Part shown: positions 16,592-25,351 of the stretch, piece after piece | Position numbering within the stretch: the stretch's first letter is position 1 | How the letters are laid out: each line of letters begins with the position of its first letter | Assembly: GCA_001769195.1 (NCBI GenBank) | Contig: MEOK01000029.1 | Location: 1-61,923, forward strand | DNA: 61,923 bases | Source of the DNA: Bacteroidetes bacterium GWF2_40_14 | GTDB lineage: Bacteria > Bacteroidota > Bacteroidia > Bacteroidales > UBA932 | Direction: 5' to 3' | Position numbers and translations under genes: made by a program | The notes under the pieces: model-generated | What the model saw: only the letters and a program-made list of their open reading frames with translations | What the model was told of the DNA's origin: nothing | Database searches by the model: none

Positions 16592-17077
16592 TTAATGAAT
16601 AAGGTTGACAATCATTGTCAGGAAAGTATGGTCGGTCTCGTCAAAAGAGTCCAGATCCTTACTGTCTATATCCAGAACGGCAAACACCTCGCCGTCTCTG
16701 AATATGGGAACCACTATCTCTGAGCGGGAGAGAGAGTTGCAGGCAATATGACCGGGAAACTGATCTACATCTGGAACTATCATTGTTTTGCCCTCCATCC
16801 ATGCTGTGCCGCATACACCTCTACCGTAAGCTATTCTGGTACATGCAACAGGCCCTTGAAACGGACCCAGCACCAAAGACTTACCAAACTGAGAAGAGTC
16901 CTCTCTTACCAGATAGAAGCCCACCCAGAAAAGGTTGAATGTCTCCTTAAGTGCTGCAGCTATATTAGCCATGTTGGCACAAATATCATCCTCACCCTCT
17001 GTAAGAGAGATTAGCTGAGGAACCAGAACCTCGTAAATCCGGGTTTTATCCCCTCCTGACACTTCCAATTTCTCCAT
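16592..17077 (-). CDS. msrC: Free methionine-R-sulfoxide reductase, GAF domain
   Basis: 161 residues, a single GAF domain. The conserved Cys segments are PVACTRIAYGRGVCGTAW and HIACNSLSRSEIVVP, matching the fRMsr catalytic and resolving cysteines, followed by VLDIDSKDLDSFDETD. The enzyme reduces free methionine-R-sulfoxide in the cytosol, using thioredoxin-type donors, and protects against oxidation. It lies between the methyltransferase gene (35 bp upstream) and the aminopeptidase (4 bp downstream). Length and motifs are fully normal. Confidence 0.88.
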   Translation of the reverse strand: MEKLEVSGGDKTRIYEVLVPQLISLTEGEDDICANMANIAAALKETFNLFWVGFYLVREDSSQFGKSLVLGPFQGPVACTRIAYGRGVCGTAWMEGKTMIVPDVDQFPGHIACNSLSRSEIVVPIFRDGEVFAVLDIDSKDLDSFDETDHTFLTMIVNLIH

Positions 17078-17112
17078 AGTATATGTTATTAGTTTATAGT
17101 CCTTTAGTACGG

Positions 17113-18312
17113 CTACTCTACATAGATTACCAATCCCTTGAGATACTCCCCTTCAGGATGGTAAATGCTTACAGGATGGTCGGCCGGCTGCGAGAGCCTG
17201 TGCAATATCCTGACGTTTCTGCCGGTCTGGGCAGCAGCTGAGAAAACAACCTGTGCAAAAGCAATCTTGTCAACAACCTGAGAACAGCTGTAAGTTATTA
17301 TAATTCCTCCCGGGGCCACCCTATCGATTGCTGCTGCATTAAGCCGCTGATATGCCCTCAATGCATTTGATATTGCTCCTCTGTGCTTTGCAAACGCAGG
17401 GGGGTCAACTATCATAAGGTCATACTTTCCTGTGGGACAATTTCTCAGATACTCAATTGCATCTTCACATATTCCTTTGTGAATCTGCTCTTTGCCAATA
17501 ATTCCCGAAGCACGGTTTTTCTCTATATTAATCTCCAGCAGTTCCATAGCCTTTTGTGAGCTGTCTACTGAATCTACCGATGCTGCTCCCCCTGCAAGGG
17601 CATAAATTGAAAATCCGCCAGTGTAGCAGAACAGGTTCAGGACATTTCTGCCTGCCGAGTATTTTTTTACCAACGACCTGTTGTCACGCTGATCGAGGAA
17701 AAATCCTGTTTTCTGACCACTCTCCCAGTCTACCGAAAATATATGACCATTCTCCTTTATCTCTACCGGAAGTTGTGGATTTCCATAGATATATCCGTCG
17801 GAAAGTTCAAGCCCGGCTTTAAAGGGAGCTGTTCCGGAGCTTTTGTCATAAACAGAGGTGAGTTTTGAACCATATACATGCTTCAAGGCCTCAACAATCT
17901 TCTCCCTTGAGCGGAACATGCCGGCCGAATGTGCCTGTATTACAGCATGTCCATTGTAGTAATCAATTATTAGGCCCGAGAGTTGGTCACCCTCTCCGTG
18001 AACGAGACGGTAAGAATTTGTATCTTCCGAACCTGCGAGTCCGATGGCCGAACGCATCTCATAGGCTGCACCTATTCTTTTTTCCCAGAAATCCGATGAG
18101 AGGGCAAGTGAGTCGAAGCTGAGCATTCTTACTGTGATTGACCCGACCTGATAGTGTCCGCAACCCAGCAATGAGCCATCTGCTGCACATACCTGAACAA
18201 TATCACCCTCCAGTGGTTCTCCCTGAATATGGTGTATTGCACCTGAAAAAACCCACGGGTGAAATCTTTTAAGAGATTCCTCCCTGCCGTGTCTGAGAAA
18301 TATTTTTGTCAT
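17113..18312 (-). CDS. Class I SAM-dependent rRNA methyltransferase, RlmI-like
   Basis: I choose the ATG at 18312 (MTKIFLRHGREE), preceded by a strong AGGAGG site and overlapping the exonuclease stop as ATGA; this gives 399 residues. Order: PUA domain (HPWVFSGAIHHI, residues 1-75), an RlmI-type linker, then a Rossmann methyltransferase with VLNLFCYTGGFSIYA (motif I) and DLMIVDPPAFAKH (motif IV, DPPxF). The family makes m5C in 23S rRNA (C1962 in E. coli); the exact target here is assumed. The longer frame back to 18375 lies wholly inside the upstream gene and is unlikely. Confidence 0.87.
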   Translation of the reverse strand: MTKIFLRHGREESLKRFHPWVFSGAIHHIQGEPLEGDIVQVCAADGSLLGCGHYQVGSITVRMLSFDSLALSSDFWEKRIGAAYEMRSAIGLAGSEDTNSYRLVHGEGDQLSGLIIDYYNGHAVIQAHSAGMFRSREKIVEALKHVYGSKLTSVYDKSSGTAPFKAGLELSDGYIYGNPQLPVEIKENGHIFSVDWESGQKTGFFLDQRDNRSLVKKYSAGRNVLNLFCYTGGFSIYALAGGAASVDSVDSSQKAMELLEINIEKNRASGIIGKEQIHKGICEDAIEYLRNCPTGKYDLMIVDPPAFAKHRGAISNALRAYQRLNAAAIDRVAPGGIIITYSCSQVVDKIAFAQVVFSAAAQTGRNVRILHRLSQPADHPVSIYHPEGEYLKGLVIYVE

Positions 18313-18920
18313 GCCTCCTCCTTTTGAACTACTACCTTGGGTGTACTGAGAAGCTTGAGGTACATCTTCTGGCATGCCCAGGCATCAATTGCTGCATACT
18401 GAATCTGTGCAGGGGTGAGCTCCTGCGCCTCCCAGTTGGATAGTTGTTGTGATTTGGATATTTTAAAGCCCAGAATTATGGCTGCCATCTTCTTGACACT
18501 CTTCTCTTTTATTCCCCAGTTCTCCCCTACTGTCTGTAAATCGACGAATCCCTTTGCTATGAATTTCTTATAGTGCTGTAGACCTTTTATATCGTCATGA
18601 ACGGCAGCTCCAACCTTAATGTTACCTTTTGACGAAAGGATCATGCACAAATCATCGGTCAATCCGAGTGAATGGAGCCTGAAAATATAGGCCCTGTCCG
18701 ATCCAGACAGTTGCAGAAGAGCAACTCCGTTTCTTTTGGCATTTGCCTGAAATGTCGGTCGGGTTTCGGTATCGAATCCAATAATCCTCTGTCTGGACAA
18801 GTATTCTATTGCCTCTTTGTAATCTTCATTTTCGCTGTCTATAACTATTATCTCCCCCTTAAATGAAGCAGTCTGAAGTGCGTCTACCTCCTCGTGGGAA
18901 ATTGTCGGTGTGTAACCCAT
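18309..18920 (-). CDS. DEDD-type 3'-5' exonuclease domain protein
   Basis: 203 residues, one exonuclease domain. Exo I is IIGFDTETRP (DxE), Exo II is VGAAVHDDIKGL (D), and Exo III is IQYAAIDAWACQKMYLKL (YxxxD), so it is of the DEDDy type related to RNase D and WRN exonuclease. It lacks the HRDC domain of RNase D. Such stand-alone proteins trim RNA or DNA 3' ends. It starts one base after the racemase-like gene's stop and overlaps the methyltransferase by four bases, so it sits inside a tightly coupled operon. Confidence 0.88.
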   Translation of the reverse strand: MGYTPTISHEEVDALQTASFKGEIIVIDSENEDYKEAIEYLSRQRIIGFDTETRPTFQANAKRNGVALLQLSGSDRAYIFRLHSLGLTDDLCMILSSKGNIKVGAAVHDDIKGLQHYKKFIAKGFVDLQTVGENWGIKEKSVKKMAAIILGFKISKSQQLSNWEAQELTPAQIQYAAIDAWACQKMYLKLLSTPKVVVQKEEA

Positions 18921-18921
18921 T

Positions 18922-20361
18922 CTATTGAAGTATATTGTTAATTAACATATAAGATAGTGGGAGCCTCTCTTTGATTCTTTGTAAATTAAACGGGTTTATG
19001 TTTTTACCGGAGAACGGTACAACCTCTACACTCTGTTTTTCTGAACCGGTTTCACGGCCATACTTGAAATCGTAGGACAAGTTTCCATCCTGGTCCAGAT
19101 TTTCGGGAGCAAGAGTTGCTGCTGGGACAGATATGTATGCCTTAAGGGTGCTTATCTGATTGTCCTTGTTTTGTATCCCTGTGTTTTTCAATATTTTGTA
19201 TACTTCTTTAGCCGTATAAACCGAAGGATCAATAAAGGTCATGTTTTCTGAAAGGATATTCTCGTATATCTTTACCCCGTTTTGCTGGTAATTTCTCAGT
19301 TCTTCCACAACTTTTTTAAGAGTGTCAAGTAGAAACGGATAATGGGTGCATCCAAGAATAATGTTTTTCATCATTAGTCCGTTTCCCTTCTCCCTATGCT
19401 TTTCTATTAGTGATAATAGATGGAACCTGGCATAGTTTCCCTGTGAGTTTAGTTGCAGTTCAGAAAACTTACCATCCTTTTTCTCGAATAACATGGCACC
19501 GTTGCCAAACTGGAAATTGTACCGGTCAAGAATTTCAGGTTTGATGCTAAGACTGTCGGTGCCAATTTTAGGGCCCCTGTAATTTGCTCTTACCTTTGAA
19601 GATTTCTTGTCAATAAAATCGGGAACCATATCCACTGCCTCAGCAAATCCGTGGCCACCCTGGTTTACTACAACAAAGTTTCCCTTGTATCCTCTCTCTT
19701 TGATTAATTTGTTGATTGTCTTTTCATAACCTCCGGATGCAATTGTTCCAACAGCAGCCAGGACTCCAATTGCACCGCTATCCGATTTGTCTATGGCATC
19801 CAACGATGCATTCGCTCCTGCATTTATCACTCCAACCACTTTTATCCCCGCCTTGCTTCTTTCCAGAAGATTTTCAATGTCGTTCAATCCATAAGCCGTA
19901 GCTGTGTTACATGCAATCACGACTATTTTTGAACGGTTAGGCTCACGGGTGAGAAAAAGTGCATCTTTTACAACCAACTCTCTTAAATAGTCCGATTTGC
20001 CCTCCGATGAATAGTTACCGTATGGCATGTTGGCCTGGTCGGCAAGGTACGTGAAATTTTCTCCCTTGAAATCAGGAATGCCATCTGCTATTTCTTCTCC
20101 TGTAGTATTATTGAAAAGATCAAGTCCCAGAAATGCTTCCAGAACCGTCAATCCGCCGGTCCCTGAATCAAAAACCCCGATTGGCAGTTGCGTGAGGTTT
20201 TTAGGATAAGTTGCATAGTTTGCGTAATAAACAGATGATGTATCTGTTATCGCTTTTTCTGCAACGGGAATACTTTGGTATTGCTCTGTTTGTGTTCCCT
20301 TTGGGTTACACGACAAAAAAATTGTTCCTGCAAGCAGGATTAGCAGATGATTATTTTTCAT
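18922..20361 (-). CDS. Exported glutamate-racemase-like lipoprotein
   Basis: The ATG at 20361 overlaps the end of purM by 11 bp and gives 479 residues with an SPII signal, LLAGTIFLSC (Cys18). The core is a glutamate racemase fold: VFDSGTGGLTVLEAF (63-77), VIACNTATAYG (C141), VGVINAGA, and ILGCTHYPFLL (C328). Both catalytic cysteines are present. Normal MurI is cytosolic and about 270 residues; this one has a long insertion (about 235-315) and a 120-residue C-terminal extension. It may racemise glutamate or another amino acid in the periplasm, or bind it. The pairing of MurI chemistry with a lipoprotein signal is unusual. Confidence 0.8.
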   Translation of the reverse strand: MKNNHLLILLAGTIFLSCNPKGTQTEQYQSIPVAEKAITDTSSVYYANYATYPKNLTQLPIGVFDSGTGGLTVLEAFLGLDLFNNTTGEEIADGIPDFKGENFTYLADQANMPYGNYSSEGKSDYLRELVVKDALFLTREPNRSKIVVIACNTATAYGLNDIENLLERSKAGIKVVGVINAGANASLDAIDKSDSGAIGVLAAVGTIASGGYEKTINKLIKERGYKGNFVVVNQGGHGFAEAVDMVPDFIDKKSSKVRANYRGPKIGTDSLSIKPEILDRYNFQFGNGAMLFEKKDGKFSELQLNSQGNYARFHLLSLIEKHREKGNGLMMKNIILGCTHYPFLLDTLKKVVEELRNYQQNGVKIYENILSENMTFIDPSVYTAKEVYKILKNTGIQNKDNQISTLKAYISVPAATLAPENLDQDGNLSYDFKYGRETGSEKQSVEVVPFSGKNINPFNLQRIKERLPLSYMLINNILQ

Positions 20362-21538
20362 AAACAAATTCTCCATATTCGGTAAGAAGCTCAACCGAAG
20401 CTGTTTTCGCGTTTTCTACGCGGCCTGTTATCTGAGCATCTATGCCAAAACCTTTAGATATTTCAATAATTTTATATGCTGTGTTTGAGTCGGTGTAAAT
20501 TTCTAACCGGTGACCCATGTTGAAAACTTTGTACATCTCCTGCCATGGGGTTATGGATTCCTTCTGAATTGCATGGAAAAGCGGTGGCACAGGAAAAAGA
20601 TTGTCCTTTATTATCCTTAATTTTTCTATGAAATTCAGGACCTTAGTCTGCCCTCCTCCCGAACAGTGAACCATTCCATGAATCTCTCCTCTGAAACTCG
20701 CCAGAACCTCTTTGACTACAGGCGCATATGTTCTTGTTGGAGAAAGGACCAGTTTGCCGAAGGTTATTCCGGTTTCAGGTTCAACTTCATCCATTCTCTT
20801 GCTGCCGGTATAGGCAAGGTCCTTGGGAATCTGATTGTTGTAACTTTCGGGGTACTTAGTGCCAACATAAGATGCAAAAAGGTCATGACGAGCAGATGTC
20901 AGGCCATTGCTTCCTGTTCCGCCGTTGTACTCATCTTCATAAACAGCCTTGCCGTATGAGCATAACCCTACAATTACGTCACCCGCCTGTATTCTTGCAT
21001 TGTCAATAACATCAGTTCTCTTCATTCTTGCACATACGGTACTGTCTACTATGACGGTCCTCACAAGGTCCCCGACATCTGCAGTCTCTCCTCCGGTAAG
21101 GTGTATGTTTATCCCGTACCCCCGCATTTTATCTGCAAATTTCTGAGATCCTTCAATGATTCTGGAAATCACTTCGCCGGGAACCCTGTGTTTGTTTCTG
21201 CCTATAGTTGAAGATAACATTATATTGTCGCAGGCTCCTACACATATAAGGTCGTCTGTGTTCATCACAATTGCATCCTGAGCTATGCCGTCCCATACAC
21301 TCAAATCTCCTGTCTCCTTCCAGTAAACATAGGCCAGTGAAGATTTTGTTCCTGCTCCGTCTGCATGCATTACAATGCAATAGTCAGGGTCGTTGCTTAG
21401 ATAATCGGGTACTATTTTACAAAAAGCCTTTGGGAACAGACCTTTATCCACTTTCTCTATCGCCTTATGAACGTCCTCTTTTGATGAGGAAACTCCCCTC
21501 TGTGCATATTTGGGTGCCTCTGTGCTGTTTTGTGACAT
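20351..21538 (-). CDS. purM: Phosphoribosylformylglycinamidine cyclo-ligase (AIR synthase)
   Basis: 395 residues, the length of the Bacteroidota form. The PurM N-domain has MHADGAGTKSSLAY, QDAIVMNTDDLICVGA and HLTGGETADVGD; the C-domain has MVHCSGGGQTKVLNFIEKL and FNMGHRLEIY. It closes FGAM to AIR in purine synthesis, in the cytosol, using ATP. It lies 30 bp after glnN, which makes metabolic sense because purine synthesis consumes glutamine, and it overlaps the racemase-like gene by 11 bp. The other purine gene in the window is purD, at 28.4 kb. Confidence 0.9.
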   Translation of the reverse strand: MSQNSTEAPKYAQRGVSSSKEDVHKAIEKVDKGLFPKAFCKIVPDYLSNDPDYCIVMHADGAGTKSSLAYVYWKETGDLSVWDGIAQDAIVMNTDDLICVGACDNIMLSSTIGRNKHRVPGEVISRIIEGSQKFADKMRGYGINIHLTGGETADVGDLVRTVIVDSTVCARMKRTDVIDNARIQAGDVIVGLCSYGKAVYEDEYNGGTGSNGLTSARHDLFASYVGTKYPESYNNQIPKDLAYTGSKRMDEVEPETGITFGKLVLSPTRTYAPVVKEVLASFRGEIHGMVHCSGGGQTKVLNFIEKLRIIKDNLFPVPPLFHAIQKESITPWQEMYKVFNMGHRLEIYTDSNTAYKIIEISKGFGIDAQITGRVENAKTASVELLTEYGEFVYEK

Positions 21539-21568
21539 AATAATATTTTTAGTTAAAGACTCTGTAAA

Positions 21569-23755
21569 CTATCTCCAGAAAAGCAGTTCCCTGTATTTTG
21601 GCAAAGGCCACAACTCATCATCTACCAGCATCTCAAGTTTATCTACCACAGTGCGTATTTTGGAGAGATAAGGAAGTATATTGTTGGAGTATGCAGCAGC
21701 TTTTTCCGGGTAACTTGTTAGCTGGTTGGCCTCTTTTCTTGCCTCAACCATAGCCCTGAAATCTTCTCTAAGTGTTTTTATATATCCGGAGATTTTCTTA
21801 ATTGTAGCAAGCTGACTTTCGGACATCTCTTTATAATCCTCGGGGCCAAAAAGCTCCTTAAGACCCAATACATTATCTATCAGGGAATTTTGGAATTTAA
21901 TTGCTGTAGGAATAATATGGTTGATTGTCAGGTCACCTATGACTCTTGCCTCAATCTGAAGTTTCTTTATGAAAATCTCGTTCATTACCTCATATCTGGC
22001 TTCGGCCTCTCTCTCTGTGAGCACGTTGGTCTCTTTCATAAGCTTCAGGCTCTTTTCGTCAAGAAATACCTTGAAGGCCTCAGGAACGTCAGATACACCT
22101 TTTAAACCCCTGGCCTTTGCCTCTTCGCGCCACTCGTTACTGTAGCCGTTGCCTTCGAACCTTATCAGCTTGGATTCCTGTATATATTGTCTGATTATCT
22201 GAATGAGAGCATCCTCTTTTGGAGTACCTGATTTAACAAGGGCATCCACCAGTTTTTTGAATCTTGTCAACTGCTGGGCAACTGCTGAGTTCAGGATAAA
22301 CATAGCCGAAGCTACGTTTACAGACGAACCGACTGCCCTGAATTCAAACCTGTTACCTGTAAAGGCAAAAGGAGATGTTCTGTTTCTGTCTGTATTGTCA
22401 GGTAAAATCTCAGGTATCTTGTTTACAATATTCAGTCTGAGACTGCTTATTTCTGCTGAAGCATCTTCAATTGACATCTGTTCTATGGAGTCGAGTACAG
22501 ATGTGAGTGTCGTCCCTATGAAAACAGACATAACTGCCGGAGGTGCCTCACCGCCACCAAGTCTGTGTGAGTTGTTCAACGATGCTACACCGGCCATAAG
22601 CAGATGGTGGTGTTCGTATACTGCTCTTATAACCGATGCAAAAAAGCTGAGAAACTGAAGGTTTGTCCTTGGGGTCTTGCCGGGGGAAAGAAGGTTCACA
22701 CCTGTGTTGGTTACCATGGACCAGTTACAGTGCTTGCCTGAACCATTGATTCCGGCAAATGGCTTCTCGTGAAATATAACCTTGAGTTTATGTTTTTTAG
22801 CAACCTTTCTCATGAGAATCATCATCATGAGATTATGGTCCACTGCTAGATTTGCCTCTGTATAGTATGGGGCGAATTCAAACTGATTAGGTGCAACCTC
22901 ATTGTGACGGGTTTTTAGTACAACTCCCAGTTTATATGCCTCTGTTTCAAAATCTTTCATATAGGCCATCACCCTCGATGGAATGGCTCCGAAGTAATGG
23001 TCCTCCAACTGTTGGTCCTTTGCTGCAATATGACCTACAAGTGTTCTGTTGCAAAGCATAAGGTCTGGTCTTGCTCTGTAAAGTGCCTCGTCTACAACAA
23101 AGTATTCTTGTTCTAGACCCAGCATCGAATTTACTCTGTTAATCTTGTGGTCAAACATCTTGCAGATATCCACAGCTGCCTTGTCGAGTGCCTGTAATGA
23201 TTTCAAATGAGGTGTCTTCTGATCCAGTGATTCACCGGTATATGCTACAAAGACAGTTGGAATACAGAGTGTCTGGTCCATTATGAATGCCGGAGAAGAT
23301 GGGTCCCATGCTGTGTACCCTCGGGCTTCAAATGTGTTTCTGAGACCTCCGTTTGGAAAACTTGAAGCGTCTGGTTCCTGCTGGACAAGTGCCTCTCCTT
23401 TAAAGTTTTCGAAAACTCCGCCACTTTTTGCAGGATCTACAAAAGCTTCATGCTTTTCTGCTGTTGCGTCTGTGAGGGGATGGAACCAGTGTGTGTAATG
23501 CGTTGCTCCCATCTCAATTGCCCATGATTTCATACCTGATGCAATCTGGTTTGCGATTCCTCTGTCGATTTTTACTCCTTCGTTAATTGCAAGCTGGACA
23601 GCATCAAAAGCTTCTGCCGATAAATGCCTGCGCATTTTCTCAATATCAAAGACATACTGTCCAAAGTACTGAGATACAGGCTTGTTTTCCACATAAAATC
23701 TTTCTGCTTTGTGACTTGCAAACTCATCCAGAGCTCTTTTTCTGAAACTACTCAT
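21569..23755 (-). CDS. glnN: Glutamine synthetase type III
   Basis: 728 residues, as expected for GSIII and much longer than GSI or GSII. Recognisable segments are GGVFENFKGEALVQQEPDASSF, MLGLEQEYFVVD, KTRHNEVAPNQFEFAPYY, FHEKPFAGINGSGKHCNWSM and NRTSPFAFTGNRFEFRAVGSS. It forms glutamine from glutamate and ammonia with ATP; GSIII is the main form in Bacteroidales. It leads the minus-strand operon that continues through purM to the EamA transporter. The divergent promoter region toward dacB is short (95 bp) and holds TACATTTGC on the minus strand (23776-23784), a good -7 match. Confidence 0.95.
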   Translation of the reverse strand: MSSFRKRALDEFASHKAERFYVENKPVSQYFGQYVFDIEKMRRHLSAEAFDAVQLAINEGVKIDRGIANQIASGMKSWAIEMGATHYTHWFHPLTDATAEKHEAFVDPAKSGGVFENFKGEALVQQEPDASSFPNGGLRNTFEARGYTAWDPSSPAFIMDQTLCIPTVFVAYTGESLDQKTPHLKSLQALDKAAVDICKMFDHKINRVNSMLGLEQEYFVVDEALYRARPDLMLCNRTLVGHIAAKDQQLEDHYFGAIPSRVMAYMKDFETEAYKLGVVLKTRHNEVAPNQFEFAPYYTEANLAVDHNLMMMILMRKVAKKHKLKVIFHEKPFAGINGSGKHCNWSMVTNTGVNLLSPGKTPRTNLQFLSFFASVIRAVYEHHHLLMAGVASLNNSHRLGGGEAPPAVMSVFIGTTLTSVLDSIEQMSIEDASAEISSLRLNIVNKIPEILPDNTDRNRTSPFAFTGNRFEFRAVGSSVNVASAMFILNSAVAQQLTRFKKLVDALVKSGTPKEDALIQIIRQYIQESKLIRFEGNGYSNEWREEAKARGLKGVSDVPEAFKVFLDEKSLKLMKETNVLTEREAEARYEVMNEIFIKKLQIEARVIGDLTINHIIPTAIKFQNSLIDNVLGLKELFGPEDYKEMSESQLATIKKISGYIKTLREDFRAMVEARKEANQLTSYPEKAAAYSNNILPYLSKIRTVVDKLEMLVDDELWPLPKYRELLFWR

Positions 23756-23775
23756 ATTGATTATTTATTAACTCG

Positions 23776-23784
23776 GCAAATGTA
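23776..23784 (-). promoter_or_regulatory. -7 box candidate for the glnN operon
   Basis: Minus-strand TACATTTGC matches the Bacteroidota consensus TAnnTTTGY, 20 bp before the glnN ATG. No clear -33 TTTG is visible. A mirror candidate for dacB, TACATTTG, is at 23819-23826 on the plus strand. Confidence 0.4.
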
Positions 23785-23850
23785 GGCATATTTTTAAAAA
23801 ATCTTTAATCAATTTTAATACATTTGTACAATAATAAAATCATACTGAAA

Positions 23851-25311
23851 ATGAAACGTATTGCCGTTTTTATGCTTTTCTTGACACTGATTGCACAACC
23901 TGTGGAATTGTCTGCCCAAAACAATAATATCCAAAAGTATATAAACCGGATGAAGACCGACTCTCTGTTCAGGGATGCGGTTGTGGGCATAATGGTTATG
24001 GATAGCAAAGGCAAAATGGTTGCATCATGGAACCCCGACATGCCTCTTCTTACGGCTTCTACTATGAAGACAGTTACTACAGGGTTGGGGATGAAGCTTT
24101 TGGGACCCGATTTCAGGTTTGTCACAAAAATAGGACATACAGGTTATGTCGAGAACGGTGTTTTATATGGTGACCTTTTTATTGTAGGTGGAGGTGACCC
24201 TACGCTCGGATCAAAAGATACTGTAGCGGTTCCCGTTGAAAAGGTTTTTGAGGAGTGGACACAGGCAATTTCGGTTGCCGGAATTAAAAGGATAAACGGA
24301 AGTATTGTTGCTGATGACAGGTTTTTCGCAGATGAGACAATACCTTCAAGCTGGGCATGGAGCAATCTGGGCCCTTCTTATGGCAGTTCTGCCTCTGGTC
24401 TCTCATTTTGTGAAAACGCCCAGTTTTTCAGATTTGTTCCCGGAAAGAACATAGGTGACAAGGTTTTTCTGGAGAGTGTCTATCCTCAGGTACCGGGGAT
24501 GGAATACAAAAACGAGCTTGTATCATCTGACCCTTTTACGGGGGACAGAAGTTCCTATTATGTATCGGATCTGGCCAAGGTTGGGAAATTCAAGGGGACC
24601 ATGCCATCCGGAAAAGACTCTGTAATAGTAGAGGCGTCCAATAAATTTGCTAATTTCAGTTGTGCATGGGAGTTTCGTAAATATCTTGCATACAGGGGAA
24701 TAATAAGCGACCCCGAAATTAAGGACGCAAAAACATATAATGCTCCCTCTATAAACGAGCTGAGAATTATCTGTGAGACACAATCTCCTCCTTTATCATT
24801 GATAGTTAATGTAACAAACAGAATAAGCAACAATTTCTATGCTGAATCCATATTCAAAATGATTGGCAAAAAGGTGACCGGTATTGGTTCATACGATTCC
24901 TCGAGGGTTGCGGTACTAAGAACACTGAAGGATATGGGTATATCGCCAAGGGGTTATACTCAGGTAGATGGAAGCGGGCTATCAAGACAGAATTATGTTT
25001 CTGCAAGATTTTTCTGCAATTATTTTTCAAAACTGCGAGAAAGCGATAACTTTGGGGAGTTTTTTAGAAGTCTTCCCCAACCCGGTGGTCCCGGAACACT
25101 TAAAAGTGTACTTGGCAAAATTGAGACTGGAGAGAAGTCTAAAATTCATGCAAAGAGTGGGTCTCTAGCTAATGTTAAATGTTATGCCGGTTATGTAGAA
25201 AGAGGCGGCGGAGAGATTTTTACTTTTGCTATACTCACAAACAACTACTCAGCAAAAACAGCTCAGATACAGGTTGGGGTTGAGGCTTTTATGAGAGAAC
25301 TATTAAAGTAG
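23851..25311 (+). CDS. dacB: D-alanyl-D-alanine carboxypeptidase/endopeptidase, PBP4 type
   Basis: The ATG at 23851 gives 486 residues with a Sec signal (MKRIAVFMLFLTLIAQPVELSAQ). An upstream TTG at 23824 would add nine residues before the signal and is unlikely. Catalytic motifs are SxxK in TASTMKTVT, SxN-like region in YVDGSGLSRQNY, and KSG in IHAKSGSLANVK. The large insert between motif 1 and 2 is typical of the S13 family. It trims or cuts peptidoglycan peptides in the periplasm. It is monocistronic or the first gene before the aminotransferase 40 bp downstream. Confidence 0.9.
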   Translation: MKRIAVFMLFLTLIAQPVELSAQNNNIQKYINRMKTDSLFRDAVVGIMVMDSKGKMVASWNPDMPLLTASTMKTVTTGLGMKLLGPDFRFVTKIGHTGYVENGVLYGDLFIVGGGDPTLGSKDTVAVPVEKVFEEWTQAISVAGIKRINGSIVADDRFFADETIPSSWAWSNLGPSYGSSASGLSFCENAQFFRFVPGKNIGDKVFLESVYPQVPGMEYKNELVSSDPFTGDRSSYYVSDLAKVGKFKGTMPSGKDSVIVEASNKFANFSCAWEFRKYLAYRGIISDPEIKDAKTYNAPSINELRIICETQSPPLSLIVNVTNRISNNFYAESIFKMIGKKVTGIGSYDSSRVAVLRTLKDMGISPRGYTQVDGSGLSRQNYVSARFFCNYFSKLRESDNFGEFFRSLPQPGGPGTLKSVLGKIETGEKSKIHAKSGSLANVKCYAGYVERGGGEIFTFAILTNNYSAKTAQIQVGVEAFMRELLK

Positions 25312-25351
25312 GAACATACTTATAAATTTACTAATATAAACGTAACTAAAA

